A DNA stretch of 35,479 bases from Gammaproteobacteria bacterium (lineage in GTDB: Bacteria > Pseudomonadota > Gammaproteobacteria > Pseudomonadales > Halieaceae): assembly GCA_030433415.1 (NCBI GenBank), contig JAUIMF010000031.1, positions 1 to 35,479 of the forward strand, given 5' to 3'. The notes under the pieces were generated by a model. It was not told the DNA's origin. It saw nothing but the letters and a program-made list of their open reading frames with translations, and searched no databases. The stretch's first letter is position 1. Each line of letters opens with the position of its first letter. Below, one piece after another: positions 26,574 through 35,222 of this stretch. The position numbers and the translations under genes were made by a program.

Positions 26574-27146
26574 GTGAAAGCGCGGGGCTTCAGCCTCGTC
26601 GAGATACTCGTCGTGCTGTTTGTGGTGGTGTTGATCACCGGACTGGCCACGCTGGGTTTCAATACGGGCTTACGAGACCGTGGCAGCGAAGACTTCCTCG
26701 CAGCGGTCGTGGCCACGGCGGAATACGCCCTGGATGAGGCGCGCTTTTCCGGGAGTGACTTCGGCCTGCTGCTGGCCCGGGATGCGTTGGGCGCGGGCGA
26801 GGGTGCACGGGTGCTGCACTGGCGCCAGCGCCTGCCCGAGGGCTGGCGCAACCCGGCGGGTGACGCAGAGCTGTTTGCACCGCTACCGGTACCCGAAGAC
26901 GTGGAGCTGGAATTGATCCTTGATGAGCAGATCGTGGCGGTGCACGACGCCAACGCTGCAAACGCCGCCAGCGGTGCCACCCCCCAGTGGCTGTTCCTGA
27001 ATTCGGGTGAGACCGCCGTGGGTGAGCTGGTGCTTCGCCGCCGTGAGTCCGGTGAGCGGCTCGGACGCCTCACCTGGGATGCCCTGGGCCGCTTTGAAAC
27101 CTGGCGCGGCGATAATGATGAACCGCTTTCAGCCTATGCGCCCTGA
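26574..27146 (+). CDS. gspH: Minor pseudopilin GspH
   Basis: A 190-residue minor pseudopilin. The prepilin site is MKARG/FSLVE, with a very short leader of five residues and Glu at mature position 5. A hydrophobic helix follows (ILVVLFVVVLITGLATLGF), and then a GspH-type globular domain (ALDEARFSGSDFGLLLARD). The start is GTG at 26574. It reads to within gspI, overlapping its 5' end by about 29 bases. Confidence 0.92.
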   Translation: MKARGFSLVEILVVLFVVVLITGLATLGFNTGLRDRGSEDFLAAVVATAEYALDEARFSGSDFGLLLARDALGAGEGARVLHWRQRLPEGWRNPAGDAELFAPLPVPEDVELELILDEQIVAVHDANAANAASGATPQWLFLNSGETAVGELVLRRRESGERLGRLTWDALGRFETWRGDNDEPLSAYAP

Positions 27147-27537
27147 AGCTCGTCAGCGTGGCTTCACGCTGATCGAAGTCATGCTCGCGCTCGTGATCGT
27201 TGCCACGGCGGTGCCGGCGCTGCTGCTGACCCTGGACCAGCAGATCGATGGTACGGCGCATATCCGTGACCGCTCCCTCGCCCAGATCATCGCGGCCAAT
27301 CGCCTCGCCGAATTGCGCCTGGCCCAGCGCGCCGACTCCGTTGAGGGGCTGCGTGGCGAACTGCGCGGCAGTGAAGAAATGCTGGATCGCACCTGGTACT
27401 GGCGCATGGTGACCACGGCGACGGAGGTGCCCGGGTTCAGTCGCGTCGAGTTGCAGGTACGCACCACCGAAAACGAGAACCGTCCTTCGCTGCATACGCT
27501 GGTCGCGTATATCGCCTCGGCGGCGCAGGAGGACTGA
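27118..27537 (+). CDS. gspI: Minor pseudopilin GspI
   Basis: A 139-residue minor pseudopilin. The prepilin site QRG/FTLIEVMLALVIVATAV has Glu at mature position 5, and the following IAANRLAELRLAQ is a GspI signature. The start is uncertain: ATG codons at 27115, 27118 and 27136 all lie inside the end of gspH, and none has a clear ribosome binding site. I use 27118, which gives a 15-residue leader. It ends one base before gspJ. Confidence 0.92.
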   Translation: MNRFQPMRPEARQRGFTLIEVMLALVIVATAVPALLLTLDQQIDGTAHIRDRSLAQIIAANRLAELRLAQRADSVEGLRGELRGSEEMLDRTWYWRMVTTATEVPGFSRVELQVRTTENENRPSLHTLVAYIASAAQED

Positions 27538-27538
27538 C

Positions 27539-28174
27539 GTGCGCCAGGCCGGGTTCACGTTGCTTGAGGTCCTCATCGCCATGGCGGTCACCGCATTTAT
27601 TGCGGCGGTGGCCTACACCGGTATCGCCACGGTGATTGGTGGTGCGGAGCAGCTGCGCGAGGTGGGTGAGCAGACCCGGGATATGAACCGGGCCTTTGCG
27701 CTGCTCGACCGGGATATGCGTCAGTTCGTGCACCGCCCGGTCCGCGACGAATTCGGATTTCTGCAGCCCGCTTTGATGGGCGGTCCTCTCGCACCGGTGA
27801 CCCTGGCCCTGACTCGCGATGGCTGGCACAACAACGGCCTGCCGCGTAGTGAACTGCAGCGTGTGCACTATTACGTCGAAGAGGGGCAGCTCTGGCGCGC
27901 CTACTATACAGTCCTTGACCGCGCGGTGGATTCCGAGCCCCAGAAGACCGTGTTGCTCAAGGGAGTGGAAGCGCTGGACGTACGTTTTCTGCAGCAGCTT
28001 GAAGTCCTGTCCATGGATCGCAATCTGGTGGCGGATACGCGGAACTGGCCCACCAGCTGGATGACCGAGCCCGGCGCGTCACCCATTGCTCCCCCGGTCG
28101 CTCTGGAGCTGCGTTTGACCCTGCAGGATCTGGGTGAACTGCGGAGGCTGTATGTGCTGCCACCGGCCTACTGA
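27539..28174 (+). CDS. gspJ: Minor pseudopilin GspJ
   Basis: A 211-residue minor pseudopilin. The prepilin site MRQAG/FTLLEVLIAMAV has Glu at mature position 5. The globular part carries the GspJ-type AFALLDRDMRQFVHRPVRDE and LQRVHYYVEEGQLWRAYYTV. The start is GTG at 27539, with AGGAGGA about six bases upstream lying inside the end of gspI. With GspI and GspK it forms the pseudopilus tip. Confidence 0.94.
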   Translation: MRQAGFTLLEVLIAMAVTAFIAAVAYTGIATVIGGAEQLREVGEQTRDMNRAFALLDRDMRQFVHRPVRDEFGFLQPALMGGPLAPVTLALTRDGWHNNGLPRSELQRVHYYVEEGQLWRAYYTVLDRAVDSEPQKTVLLKGVEALDVRFLQQLEVLSMDRNLVADTRNWPTSWMTEPGASPIAPPVALELRLTLQDLGELRRLYVLPPAY

Positions 28175-28178
28175 TCAC

Positions 28179-29222
28179 GTGCGCCAACAGGGCGTGGCGC
28201 TGATCATCGCCCTGTTTGTGGCAGCGTTGGCCGCCGCCCTGCTGGTCGGCTTGCAGCGGGACTTCGATCTGTCGTATCGCCGTGCGGCGAATGAGTTCAT
28301 CGATGAGCAGAGCTGGGTTTATCTGCGAGGCGCCGAGGTCCTGGCCAGCAGGGCCCTGGAGCTGGACTACGACGCCGACATCGTGCGCGGCGTAGCCCGC
28401 GATGACCTCACGGAAATCTGGGCCCAGGAGAGCATGCCCTATGCCCTGGACGAAGGCGGTTGGATGGTGGGCTATCTCGAGGACCTGCAGGGGCGCTTCA
28501 ACCTGAATCTGCTGGCGGCGCCGCCGGGTACGGGAGAAGGGGCGGCGGCCTATACACCGGCGCAGCAGCTCTTCATCCGCCTTCTGCAGGCGTTGGAGGG
28601 CCTGGAGATCAGCGAGTTTCAGGCCATGGCGATCACCGATGCGATCGGCGACTGGATCGATGCCGACGACCTTGTGCGACGCAATGGTGCCGAGAGCAAC
28701 AACTATCTTTCGCGTACGCCCGCCTACGCCGCGTCCAACCAGGCCATGGTCAGCGTCAGCGAGCTGCGCGCCATCGAGGGCATCACGCCCGAACTGTTCC
28801 TTGCCCTGCGTCCCTTCGTCACCGTGTGGCCTCGCGAAGCGTCGTCTGTGAATATTCATACCGCGCCGGCGACGGTGCTGCGCGCCATCAATGCGGACGG
28901 CAATCTGAGGCCCTTGACCGTGGATCAGGGCCTGACGCTGGTGCAGGTTCGCGAGGAGTCAGGCTTTGTCGACATGGACGACTTTTTTCAACAGGCGCCA
29001 TTCGCGGGCAGCGCTATGACCGCCGTGACCGGGGTGTTGGCGGAGTCGAGCTCGTACTATCTGCTGACCGCCCGTGTCGAGATTGCTGACCGGGAGCAGC
29101 GTCTGTACAGTGTGCTGCGTCGACGCGAGCGCCAGGTAGACGTGCTCGCCCGCAGGGGCGCCAGTCTCTACGATTTTCCCGCTAACCCGATCAATAGCGT
29201 TGCCACAGAGAGCCCGCCGTGA
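28179..29222 (+). CDS. gspK: Minor pseudopilin GspK
   Basis: A 347-residue tip pseudopilin. It begins with a five-residue leader (GTG start, RQQG/VALIIALFVAALAAALLVG) and lacks Glu at mature position 5, as is normal for GspK and consistent with its place at the tip. Conserved parts are DLQGRFNLNLL, AITDAIGDWIDADD, SELRAIEGITPELFLALRPFVTV and SVNIHTAPATVLRA. The GTG at 28179, four bases after the gspJ stop, is preferred over in-frame codons at 28134 and 28152 that would add a Cys-rich extension before the prepilin site. Confidence 0.94.
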   Translation: MRQQGVALIIALFVAALAAALLVGLQRDFDLSYRRAANEFIDEQSWVYLRGAEVLASRALELDYDADIVRGVARDDLTEIWAQESMPYALDEGGWMVGYLEDLQGRFNLNLLAAPPGTGEGAAAYTPAQQLFIRLLQALEGLEISEFQAMAITDAIGDWIDADDLVRRNGAESNNYLSRTPAYAASNQAMVSVSELRAIEGITPELFLALRPFVTVWPREASSVNIHTAPATVLRAINADGNLRPLTVDQGLTLVQVREESGFVDMDDFFQQAPFAGSAMTAVTGVLAESSSYYLLTARVEIADREQRLYSVLRRRERQVDVLARRGASLYDFPANPINSVATESPP

Positions 29223-30403
29223 GTGAAAACCAATCCCTGCTGCGCCTTCGCGACGGTCAGCTGTTCTGGCTGGAGCCGGGGCGTGGGGAGTCCGTCGTTG
29301 ACGGTGATGTCATGCAGCGCCTGGTCTCTGAGCTTGAACAGCGCAATCACCGCGTGGTTTTTGCCGCACCGGGTGAGGACGTTCGCCTGATCAATGTCAG
29401 CGTAAGCCGCGAGGAGCGTCGTCACCTCGATCAGGCCCTGCCCTTTATGCTTGAAGAGCAGCTCAGCGAAGACATCGATGCCCTGCATTTTGCGCGCGGG
29501 GCCCTCAAGCAGGACCAGCTGCCGGTGGCGGTGGTCAGCAACGCATGCATGGAGCAATGGCGGGCGCAGCTTGCCGACCTGCCGCCCACGCTGCCCTGGG
29601 TGCCCGAGCCACTGTTGTTACCCCACCAGAGCGGCGAGTGGACCGTGGTTCAGGATGAGGAGCGGGTGCTGCTTCGCTTTGGCGATGGTCGGGGCGCCTG
29701 CCTTGAAGTTGCGCACCTGTCGCTACTGCTGTCATCGCTGGCGAACGAGACACCGGGCCGGGTCGTGGTGTATGCCTCGGACGAGGCGCTGCGGCCCCTG
29801 TTTGAACCCTGGGCAGACCGCCTGGAGTGGCGGCGCGGTGGCCTGTCCGAAGCGCTGTTGCTCGGGCAGGGCGGCGATACCTCTCTGGACCTGCGACAGG
29901 GTGGCTATGCGCCCCGGCTGCCGTATGAGGCGTGGTGGCGCCAGTGGCGTGTCGTCGCGGCACTGCTGCTCGTCGGAGTGCTGGCGCAGGCAGGCTCCAC
30001 CTGGCTGGACCTGCGTCGCCTGGATCGCGAGAACCTGGTATTGCGCCAGGAGATACAGGCGCTCTACCGGCAGGCCAATCCCCGCGGTAACGTCGTGGAC
30101 GCCGAGCGGCAGTTGCGTCGGCAGATTCAGTCCCTCAGCGGCGACGGCGGTAACGCGAGCTTCACGGCGTTGTTGGCACCCCTCGGTGACGCGGTGTCGC
30201 AGCGCAAGGGTACGCGCCTGGCCAGTCTGAACTACAGCCAGCGCAGCGGTGAACTGCGCGTGAACCTGCTGGCACCGGATTTTGACGAAGTCGAGGCGTT
30301 GCGCCAGGCGCTGGTGAAAGCGGGTTTGCAGGCCACACTCGAGAATTCGTCCCGCAACGGGGATCGCGTGCGCGCGCGGCTGCGCATCGGAGGTGAGGTG
30401 TGA
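29219..30403 (+). CDS. gspL: Type II secretion protein GspL
   Basis: Inner membrane protein that recruits GspE. The 394-residue protein has an actin-like cytoplasmic domain (about 1-235, LDQALPFMLEEQLSEDIDALHF is typical), one membrane helix at about 242-258 (VVAALLLVGVLAQAGSTW) and a periplasmic ferredoxin-like domain near the C-terminus. The start is GTG at 29219 and overlaps the gspK stop by four bases. It is weakly conserved in sequence, as usual for GspL, but the order of genes confirms it. Confidence 0.93.
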   Translation: MSENQSLLRLRDGQLFWLEPGRGESVVDGDVMQRLVSELEQRNHRVVFAAPGEDVRLINVSVSREERRHLDQALPFMLEEQLSEDIDALHFARGALKQDQLPVAVVSNACMEQWRAQLADLPPTLPWVPEPLLLPHQSGEWTVVQDEERVLLRFGDGRGACLEVAHLSLLLSSLANETPGRVVVYASDEALRPLFEPWADRLEWRRGGLSEALLLGQGGDTSLDLRQGGYAPRLPYEAWWRQWRVVAALLLVGVLAQAGSTWLDLRRLDRENLVLRQEIQALYRQANPRGNVVDAERQLRRQIQSLSGDGGNASFTALLAPLGDAVSQRKGTRLASLNYSQRSGELRVNLLAPDFDEVEALRQALVKAGLQATLENSSRNGDRVRARLRIGGEV

Positions 30404-30882
30404 AGGCCTGGTTCCTACGTTTTACCTTGCGCGAGCAACTGATGCTGCTGGCGATGGCCGTGGCAATCGTCACCTATATTGTGGTGGCTCTGGTGCTTGT
30501 TCCCATGGAGCAGCAGCGGCGCGAGCGCAGTGCGCGCAACGTTGCCACCGCCGAGGCGCTGGGTCGCGTGGATGCGATGGTCACGGAGCTGGAGGCGCTG
30601 CGTGGCAGTGGTAACCGGTCCGCCCGCGGTGGTAATCGCAATCTCACGGCCTTACTGAATCGCTCCGTCGCGGGCTACGGCCTGCAGATCAGTCGTCTTC
30701 AACCCAACAGCCAGGGTGCGGTACAGGTCCGCTTCGAGTCGGTGCCCCTGGAGCCACTGCTGCGCTGGATACACCGGCTGGAGACCGCCGATGGCCTGCT
30801 GGTGCAGGAGTTGTCGATGAGCCAGGTCAGCGCGGCGGGTTACGTGAGCGTGAGTCTGCGGGTGTCCGGAGCCGCGGGATGA
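30400..30882 (+). CDS. gspM: Type II secretion protein GspM
   Basis: A 160-residue bitopic inner membrane protein that pairs with GspL. One membrane helix lies at about 14-36 (LMLLAMAVAIVTYIVVALVLVPM). A coiled-coil-prone stretch follows, and then a small periplasmic domain containing VRFESVPLEPLLRWIHRLE, a GspM-type motif. The start is GTG at 30400, overlapping gspL by four bases. Confidence 0.93.
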   Translation: MKAWFLRFTLREQLMLLAMAVAIVTYIVVALVLVPMEQQRRERSARNVATAEALGRVDAMVTELEALRGSGNRSARGGNRNLTALLNRSVAGYGLQISRLQPNSQGAVQVRFESVPLEPLLRWIHRLETADGLLVQELSMSQVSAAGYVSVSLRVSGAAG

Positions 30883-31634
30883 GACTGCGCCTGATTGCGC
30901 TGGTGGTAGTTCTGCTTCTGATTCCCCTGGCCATTGTCTCGCTGCCGGCGCGGCTGATACCGCGACTATTGCCAGCAGATCAGCTGCTGCTGTCGGGACT
31001 GTCCGGCTCCCTGCTGCAGGGACAGGCAGCGCGGGCGATTCTGCAGACACCCGCCGGCCCCCTGCACCTGGGGCGCGTGCAGTGGCGCGTGCATCCGCTT
31101 AGCGTTCTTACCCTGTCTCCCACTGTCACGTTGCATAGCGAATGGGCGCAGCAGCGGGCATCGTTACGAGCCAGTGGCCGCGGCGACGTCCTGCGTCTGA
31201 GCGATCTGGATGGCAGTTTTTCTGCCGGGCTGGTGCGGCAGTTTGTACCCCTGGCGGTGGACGGTCAGGTGCAGCTGTTGTTCAGCGAGCTGGTGCTGGA
31301 CGCCGCCGGCCCCCTGAACGCCGAAGGGCGGGTGGTCTGGCAGAACGCGCTCTGGCAGTCACCGGGGGGCGGGCGTCCCCTGGGAACCTACGTCGCTGAG
31401 ATAACCAGCACGGGTGAGCGGCAGCTTTCTGGCCGCGTGGACACGCTCTCGGGACCAGTGCTGGCTACCGGCGATCTCAGCCTTGACGCAAATACCTATG
31501 GCGTCAACATGCTGGTTACGGGCCGTAATCGAAACCTGGAACCGGCGCTGGCCCAGGCCCTGTCGCTTCTTGCGGCGCCCGAAAATTCTGGCTACCGTCT
31601 GCGCCTGAGTGGCGAACTCGCCCCGCAGCGCTGA
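30879..31634 (+). CDS. gspN: Type II secretion protein GspN
   Basis: A 251-residue protein with an N-terminal membrane helix or uncleaved signal (IALVVVLLLIPLAIVSLPARL). A periplasmic beta-rich domain of the T2SS-N family follows (LLSGLSGSLLQGQAARAIL, LHLGRVQWRVHPLSVL). GspN is absent from many T2SS operons, and its role is poorly defined. The ATG at 30879 overlaps gspM by four bases. It is the last gene of the gsp series. Confidence 0.88.
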   Translation: MRLRLIALVVVLLLIPLAIVSLPARLIPRLLPADQLLLSGLSGSLLQGQAARAILQTPAGPLHLGRVQWRVHPLSVLTLSPTVTLHSEWAQQRASLRASGRGDVLRLSDLDGSFSAGLVRQFVPLAVDGQVQLLFSELVLDAAGPLNAEGRVVWQNALWQSPGGGRPLGTYVAEITSTGERQLSGRVDTLSGPVLATGDLSLDANTYGVNMLVTGRNRNLEPALAQALSLLAAPENSGYRLRLSGELAPQR

Positions 31635-31676
31635 TGTTCAGCCGCTGATTCCTGTTGTTACAAGAGTGGTGTATTG

Positions 31677-31850
31677 ATGAGCGAAGAGAGCTTTCGCAAA
31701 TACGAGTGTATTGTCTGTGGCCTGATCTATGACGAGGCCGAGGGTTGGCCCGATGACGGCATTCCCCCGGGAACGCGCTGGGAGGATGTGCCAGAAGACT
31801 GGATGTGCCCCGATTGCGGCGTGGGCAAGGAAGATTTCGAGCAGATCTGA
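31677..31850 (+). CDS. Rubredoxin (57 residues)
   Basis: A small iron-binding electron carrier. The full protein has two CxxC pairs, CIVC (C11, C14) and CPDC (C44, C47), which together bind one iron. Also present are [22 protein letters not shown] and the aromatic core residues Y9, Y18 and W42. Rubredoxins usually have 50-55 residues, so this is complete. In related bacteria they pass electrons to alkane hydroxylases or oxygen-reducing flavoproteins; no partner is seen here. It starts 42 bases after gspN and ends three bases before the aminopeptidase gene. Confidence 0.96.
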   Translation: MSEESFRKYECIVCGLIYDEAEGWPDDGIPPGTRWEDVPEDWMCPDCGVGKEDFEQI

Positions 31851-31853
31851 GCG

Positions 31854-33683
31854 ATGGATAACGCCATGACCGATAGTGAAACGGTGGCCAAACCGGACCA
31901 TTCCCGCAACCTGCAAGCCCTGCGAGAAGAGCTTGCACGTCGCGACGTCGATGCCTTCGTGATCCCCCGCGCCGATGAGTATCTGGGTGAATACATACCC
32001 AAGCACAACGAACGGCTGCGTTGGGTCACGGGTTTTACGGGATCCGCGGGTATGGCCGTGATACTGGCCGATCGCGCGGCGATGTTTACCGACGGGCGCT
32101 ATACCGTTCAGGTACGGCGCCAGGTCAGTGCAGCGGACTATGAATACCGCCACCTGATCGAGGACCCCGCGTTGCCGTGGCTGGCGGAGCAACTGTCGGC
32201 GGGCGACCGCGTGCTGGTCGATACGCGCATGTGCAGCCTGAGCTGGTATCGCGAAGCCGAGAAGACGCTCGGTGCTGCCGGGATTACGGTGGTGGCGACG
32301 ACAGACAATCCCATCGACCACTGCTGGCAGGATCGTCCTGCCCAGCAGATCGCACCCGCATTGCTGCTCGATGAGCAATTCACCGGTGAAAGCAGTGAGG
32401 CCAAGCGGCAACGCGTGGGCACGCTGCTGCGGGACAAGGGTCTCGATGCCGCCCTGGTGTTCGCCGCCGATTCCATCAGCTGGTTGCTCAACACACGCGG
32501 TCGCGATGTTCCCCGCTTGCCGGTATTGCTGAGCTACGGCATCGTTGAGGCGAACGGCAACCTGCATGTGGTGGTGCACCCGGGCCGTATTCCCGCGGGC
32601 TTCGCGGAGCACGTGGGTGCCGGTGTTCGCGTTTTGAGCGAGGAAGAGGGTGCGGCGCTCCTGGGTAACTGGAGCGAGAAAAAAGTACTGGCGGACCCGG
32701 TCGGTGCCAGCGCCTGGACGCAACTCAGCCTTGCCGAGGGCGGTGCGACGCTGGTCGCCGGTGAGGATCCGGTGCAACTGATGAAGGCCTGCAAGAACAG
32801 CGTTGAAGTCGAGGGTGCACGGCAGGCCCATCGCCGCGATGCAGTGGCCGAAATCCGCTTTCTGGCCTGGCTCGACGCCGAGGTCGCCGCCGGCCGTTTT
32901 CACGATGAAGCGGTGTTGGCGGATCGCCTTGGCGAGTTCCGCGCCGATGGTGAACTGTTCCACGAACCGTCCTTCGATACGATTTCTGCCGCCGCGGCCA
33001 ACGGTGCCATGTGTCACTACAACCACCTGGACAATGTGCCGGCGGTGACGCAGCCCGACAGCCTGTATCTGGTGGACAGCGGGGGACAGTACTCCGATGG
33101 CACCACGGACATTACCCGTACCGTGGTGACCGGGGCACCGAGCGATGAAATGCGTGAACTGTTCACCCTGGTGCTCAAGGGGCACATTGCCCTGGACCGG
33201 GCGCGGTTTCCCGCTGGCACCACCGGCACGCATCTGGATGTGCTTGCGCGGCAGTTCCTGTGGCAGACGGGTCGGGACTACGATCACGGCACGGGGCACG
33301 GCGTGGGGTCCTTTCTCAGTGTGCACGAGGGACCTCAGCGCATTGCCAAAGCGTGGAATGCCACGGCATTGCGCGCCGGCATGATCGTTAGCAACGAGCC
33401 GGGCTACTACCGAGAAGGCCAGTTCGGAATCCGCTGCGAAAACCTGTGTGTCGTCCAGGAGGTCCCGGGAGCCGAGCAAGAAGTGCCCATGCTGGGTTTT
33501 GAAGCCCTGACCCTGGTGCCCTTTGACCGCCGCCTGATCGATCGGGAGTTGCTGAGCGAGCAGGAGCTGGCCTGGCTCGATGGCTACCACGAGCGCGTGC
33601 GTACCGAGGTGGGGCCTCTCATTGCCGACGAGGCGGTGCGCAACTGGCTGGATGAAGCAACCGCTCCCCTCGCGGTGGCCTAG
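31854..33683 (+). CDS. Xaa-Pro aminopeptidase (M24B, long APP1-like form)
   Basis: Metallopeptidase that removes an N-terminal residue preceding proline. The 609-residue protein has two creatinase-like N-terminal domains (RADEYLGEYIPKHNERLRWV at about 43-62), an M24 catalytic domain and the C-terminal extension of the long type. The five metal ligands are present: D408 (LVDSGGQY), D419 (GTTDITRT), H482 (DHGTGHGVGSFLSVHEGP), E515 (NEPGYY) and E529 (GIRCENL). There is no signal peptide, so it is cytoplasmic. ATG codons at 31854 and 31866 are both possible. It lies three bases after the rubredoxin stop, suggesting one transcript. Confidence 0.95.
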   Translation: MDNAMTDSETVAKPDHSRNLQALREELARRDVDAFVIPRADEYLGEYIPKHNERLRWVTGFTGSAGMAVILADRAAMFTDGRYTVQVRRQVSAADYEYRHLIEDPALPWLAEQLSAGDRVLVDTRMCSLSWYREAEKTLGAAGITVVATTDNPIDHCWQDRPAQQIAPALLLDEQFTGESSEAKRQRVGTLLRDKGLDAALVFAADSISWLLNTRGRDVPRLPVLLSYGIVEANGNLHVVVHPGRIPAGFAEHVGAGVRVLSEEEGAALLGNWSEKKVLADPVGASAWTQLSLAEGGATLVAGEDPVQLMKACKNSVEVEGARQAHRRDAVAEIRFLAWLDAEVAAGRFHDEAVLADRLGEFRADGELFHEPSFDTISAAAANGAMCHYNHLDNVPAVTQPDSLYLVDSGGQYSDGTTDITRTVVTGAPSDEMRELFTLVLKGHIALDRARFPAGTTGTHLDVLARQFLWQTGRDYDHGTGHGVGSFLSVHEGPQRIAKAWNATALRAGMIVSNEPGYYREGQFGIRCENLCVVQEVPGAEQEVPMLGFEALTLVPFDRRLIDRELLSEQELAWLDGYHERVRTEVGPLIADEAVRNWLDEATAPLAVA

Positions 33684-33714
33684 CTTATCAAGCTTGGGGG
33701 GCAGTTCGCCGATG

Positions 33715-33731
33715 AAGGTCCCGGGCCTTTT
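33715..33731 (+). terminator. Possible terminator after the aminopeptidase gene
   Basis: AAGGTC and GGCCTT pair with one G-U over a three-base loop (CCG), and the 3' arm runs into TTTT. The stem is short, so this is only a candidate. Confidence 0.35.
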
Positions 33732-33770
33732 GTGTAGACTGGCGCGATAAGCAAAAATCGGAGATCTACC

Positions 33771-35123
33771 ATGGCAGCAGCCGGCGGCGACCACCACTGG
33801 AGCTCGCGCTTTGCCTTTCTCATGGCGTCGGTCGGCTTTGCCGTCGGCCTTGGCAACATCTGGCGATTCCCCTATGTAACGGGTGAGAACGGTGGGGCTG
33901 CCTTCGTGCTGGTGTACCTCGCCTGCGCCTTCTTTATCGGCGTCCCCATTCTCATGGCGGAACTCATGATCGGCCGTCGCGGCGATGCGGCACCTCCCAT
34001 CGCCATGGAGCGGGTGGCCCGGGAGAGTGAGCGCAGTCTGCACTGGCGTCTGGTGGGGGGCATGGGACTCCTCGCTGCCTTCACCATTGAAATCGTTTAT
34101 TCCGTGGTGGTGGGCTGGGTGCTCTGGTACCTGTACAAGGCCATCAGCACCGGCTTTGCCGACATGGATCCAACGCTCGCCGAGGCCCAGTTCGGCGCCG
34201 TGCTGGGCGATAACACGGGCATGCTGCTGTGGACCCTGGCCGGACTCGCGATTACCGGCTACATCATCTACGCCGGGGTGCAGAATGGCATTGAGCGGGC
34301 CGTGACGATCATGATGCCCCTGATGTTTATCCTGCTGCTGGTGCTCGCCGGCTACAACTATTTCGCCGGTGGTTTCGACGAGGCGATTGCCTGGCTGTTC
34401 ACGCCGGACTTCTCGAAGGTGACTTTTGCCACGGTACTCGCGGCGATCGGACAGGCGTTTTTCTCTATCGGCGTGGCCATGGGCGGCATGATGACCTATG
34501 GGTCCTACCTGCCGCGCGAGATCTCGATTTCCCAGTCCGTACTGATCATTGTGATCGCCGACACGGGCGTTGCGCTGCTTGCCGGCCTGGTGATCTTTCC
34601 TGCGGTGTTCAACTACGGCCTGGACCCCGCCGCTGGTGCTGGTCTCATCTTCCAGACCCTACCCGTGGCCTTTGCGCAGATGCCCGGTGGCTACCTGTTC
34701 GCCGTGCTGTTCTTCCTGATGCTCTCGGTTGCGGGGATCACCTCGATGGTGGGGCTCGTGGAGTGCGTTAACGCCTGGATCGAGGAGCGTTACAACATTT
34801 CGCGACACCGCAGCGCCACGATCGTGATCGGCTCCGTGGCGGTGCTCAGCATCCTCAGCATTCTGTCCTACAACGTGATGGACGGGCTGCGCCTTGGGGA
34901 TCGCAATTTCAACGACGTCATGGACTACTTCTCGAACCAGATTCTGCTGCCCCTGGGCGGCCTGCTCATCGCGATATTTGCCGGCTGGTTCATGAGCCGC
35001 GAGGCATCGCGGGACGAGTTCACGACGCTGACAGAGAAGACCTATGCGCTTTGGCGTTTTCTGATTCGCTACGTCGTACCGCCGGCGCTGGCCGTGATAT
35101 TTATCATGGGCATTGCCGAGTGA
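33771..35123 (+). CDS. Sodium-dependent transporter, neurotransmitter:sodium symporter (NSS) family
   Basis: A 450-residue inner membrane amino acid transporter of the LeuT/MhsT fold, with about 11 membrane helices as in many bacterial members. TM1 carries the unwound sodium and substrate site (SVGFAVGLGNIWRFPYVTGENGG), followed by GVPILMAELMIGRRG. TM6 has IGQAFFSIGVAMGGMMTYGSYL, and TM8 has LMLSVAGITSMVGLVE. The ATG has CGGAG eight bases upstream. The substrate is not readable from the sequence; hydrophobic amino acids are usual for bacterial NSS. The 11-bp repeat array begins over its last codons. Confidence 0.95.
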   Translation: MAAAGGDHHWSSRFAFLMASVGFAVGLGNIWRFPYVTGENGGAAFVLVYLACAFFIGVPILMAELMIGRRGDAAPPIAMERVARESERSLHWRLVGGMGLLAAFTIEIVYSVVVGWVLWYLYKAISTGFADMDPTLAEAQFGAVLGDNTGMLLWTLAGLAITGYIIYAGVQNGIERAVTIMMPLMFILLLVLAGYNYFAGGFDEAIAWLFTPDFSKVTFATVLAAIGQAFFSIGVAMGGMMTYGSYLPREISISQSVLIIVIADTGVALLAGLVIFPAVFNYGLDPAAGAGLIFQTLPVAFAQMPGGYLFAVLFFLMLSVAGITSMVGLVECVNAWIEERYNISRHRSATIVIGSVAVLSILSILSYNVMDGLRLGDRNFNDVMDYFSNQILLPLGGLLIAIFAGWFMSREASRDEFTTLTEKTYALWRFLIRYVVPPALAVIFIMGIAE

Positions 35124-35216
35124 TTGTCGAGTGTTAGCCGAGTGTTAGCCGAGTGATTGCCGAGTGTTAGCCGAGTGATTGTCGAGTGTTAGCCGAGTAA
35201 TAGCCAAGTGAGGGTC
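35118..35216 (+). repeat. Nine-unit 11-bp tandem repeat between two symporter genes
   Basis: Nine consecutive 11-base units vary between GAGTGTTAGCC and GAGTGATTGTC/CC, with the last two decayed (GAGTAATAGCC, AAGTGAGGGTC). The first unit contains the NSS gene stop codon, so the array seems to have grown from the end of that gene. Each unit holds a TGA or TAG, and 11-base steps shift the frame each time, so no frame stays open through it. It ends six bases before the next ATG, and its last unit supplies the GAGGG ribosome binding site. Confidence 0.95.
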
Positions 35217-35222
35217 TAGATC

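Noticed and set aside
31638-34043. An 801-codon open frame on the minus strand opposite the rubredoxin, aminopeptidase and symporter genes
   Set aside because: The plus strand encodes three clear protein families over the same bases. The minus-strand product is rich in His, Arg and Gln with no family motif, as expected for an antisense frame in high-GC DNA.
35118-35216. CRISPR-like array
   Set aside because: Units are 11 bases and directly adjacent, with no spacers.
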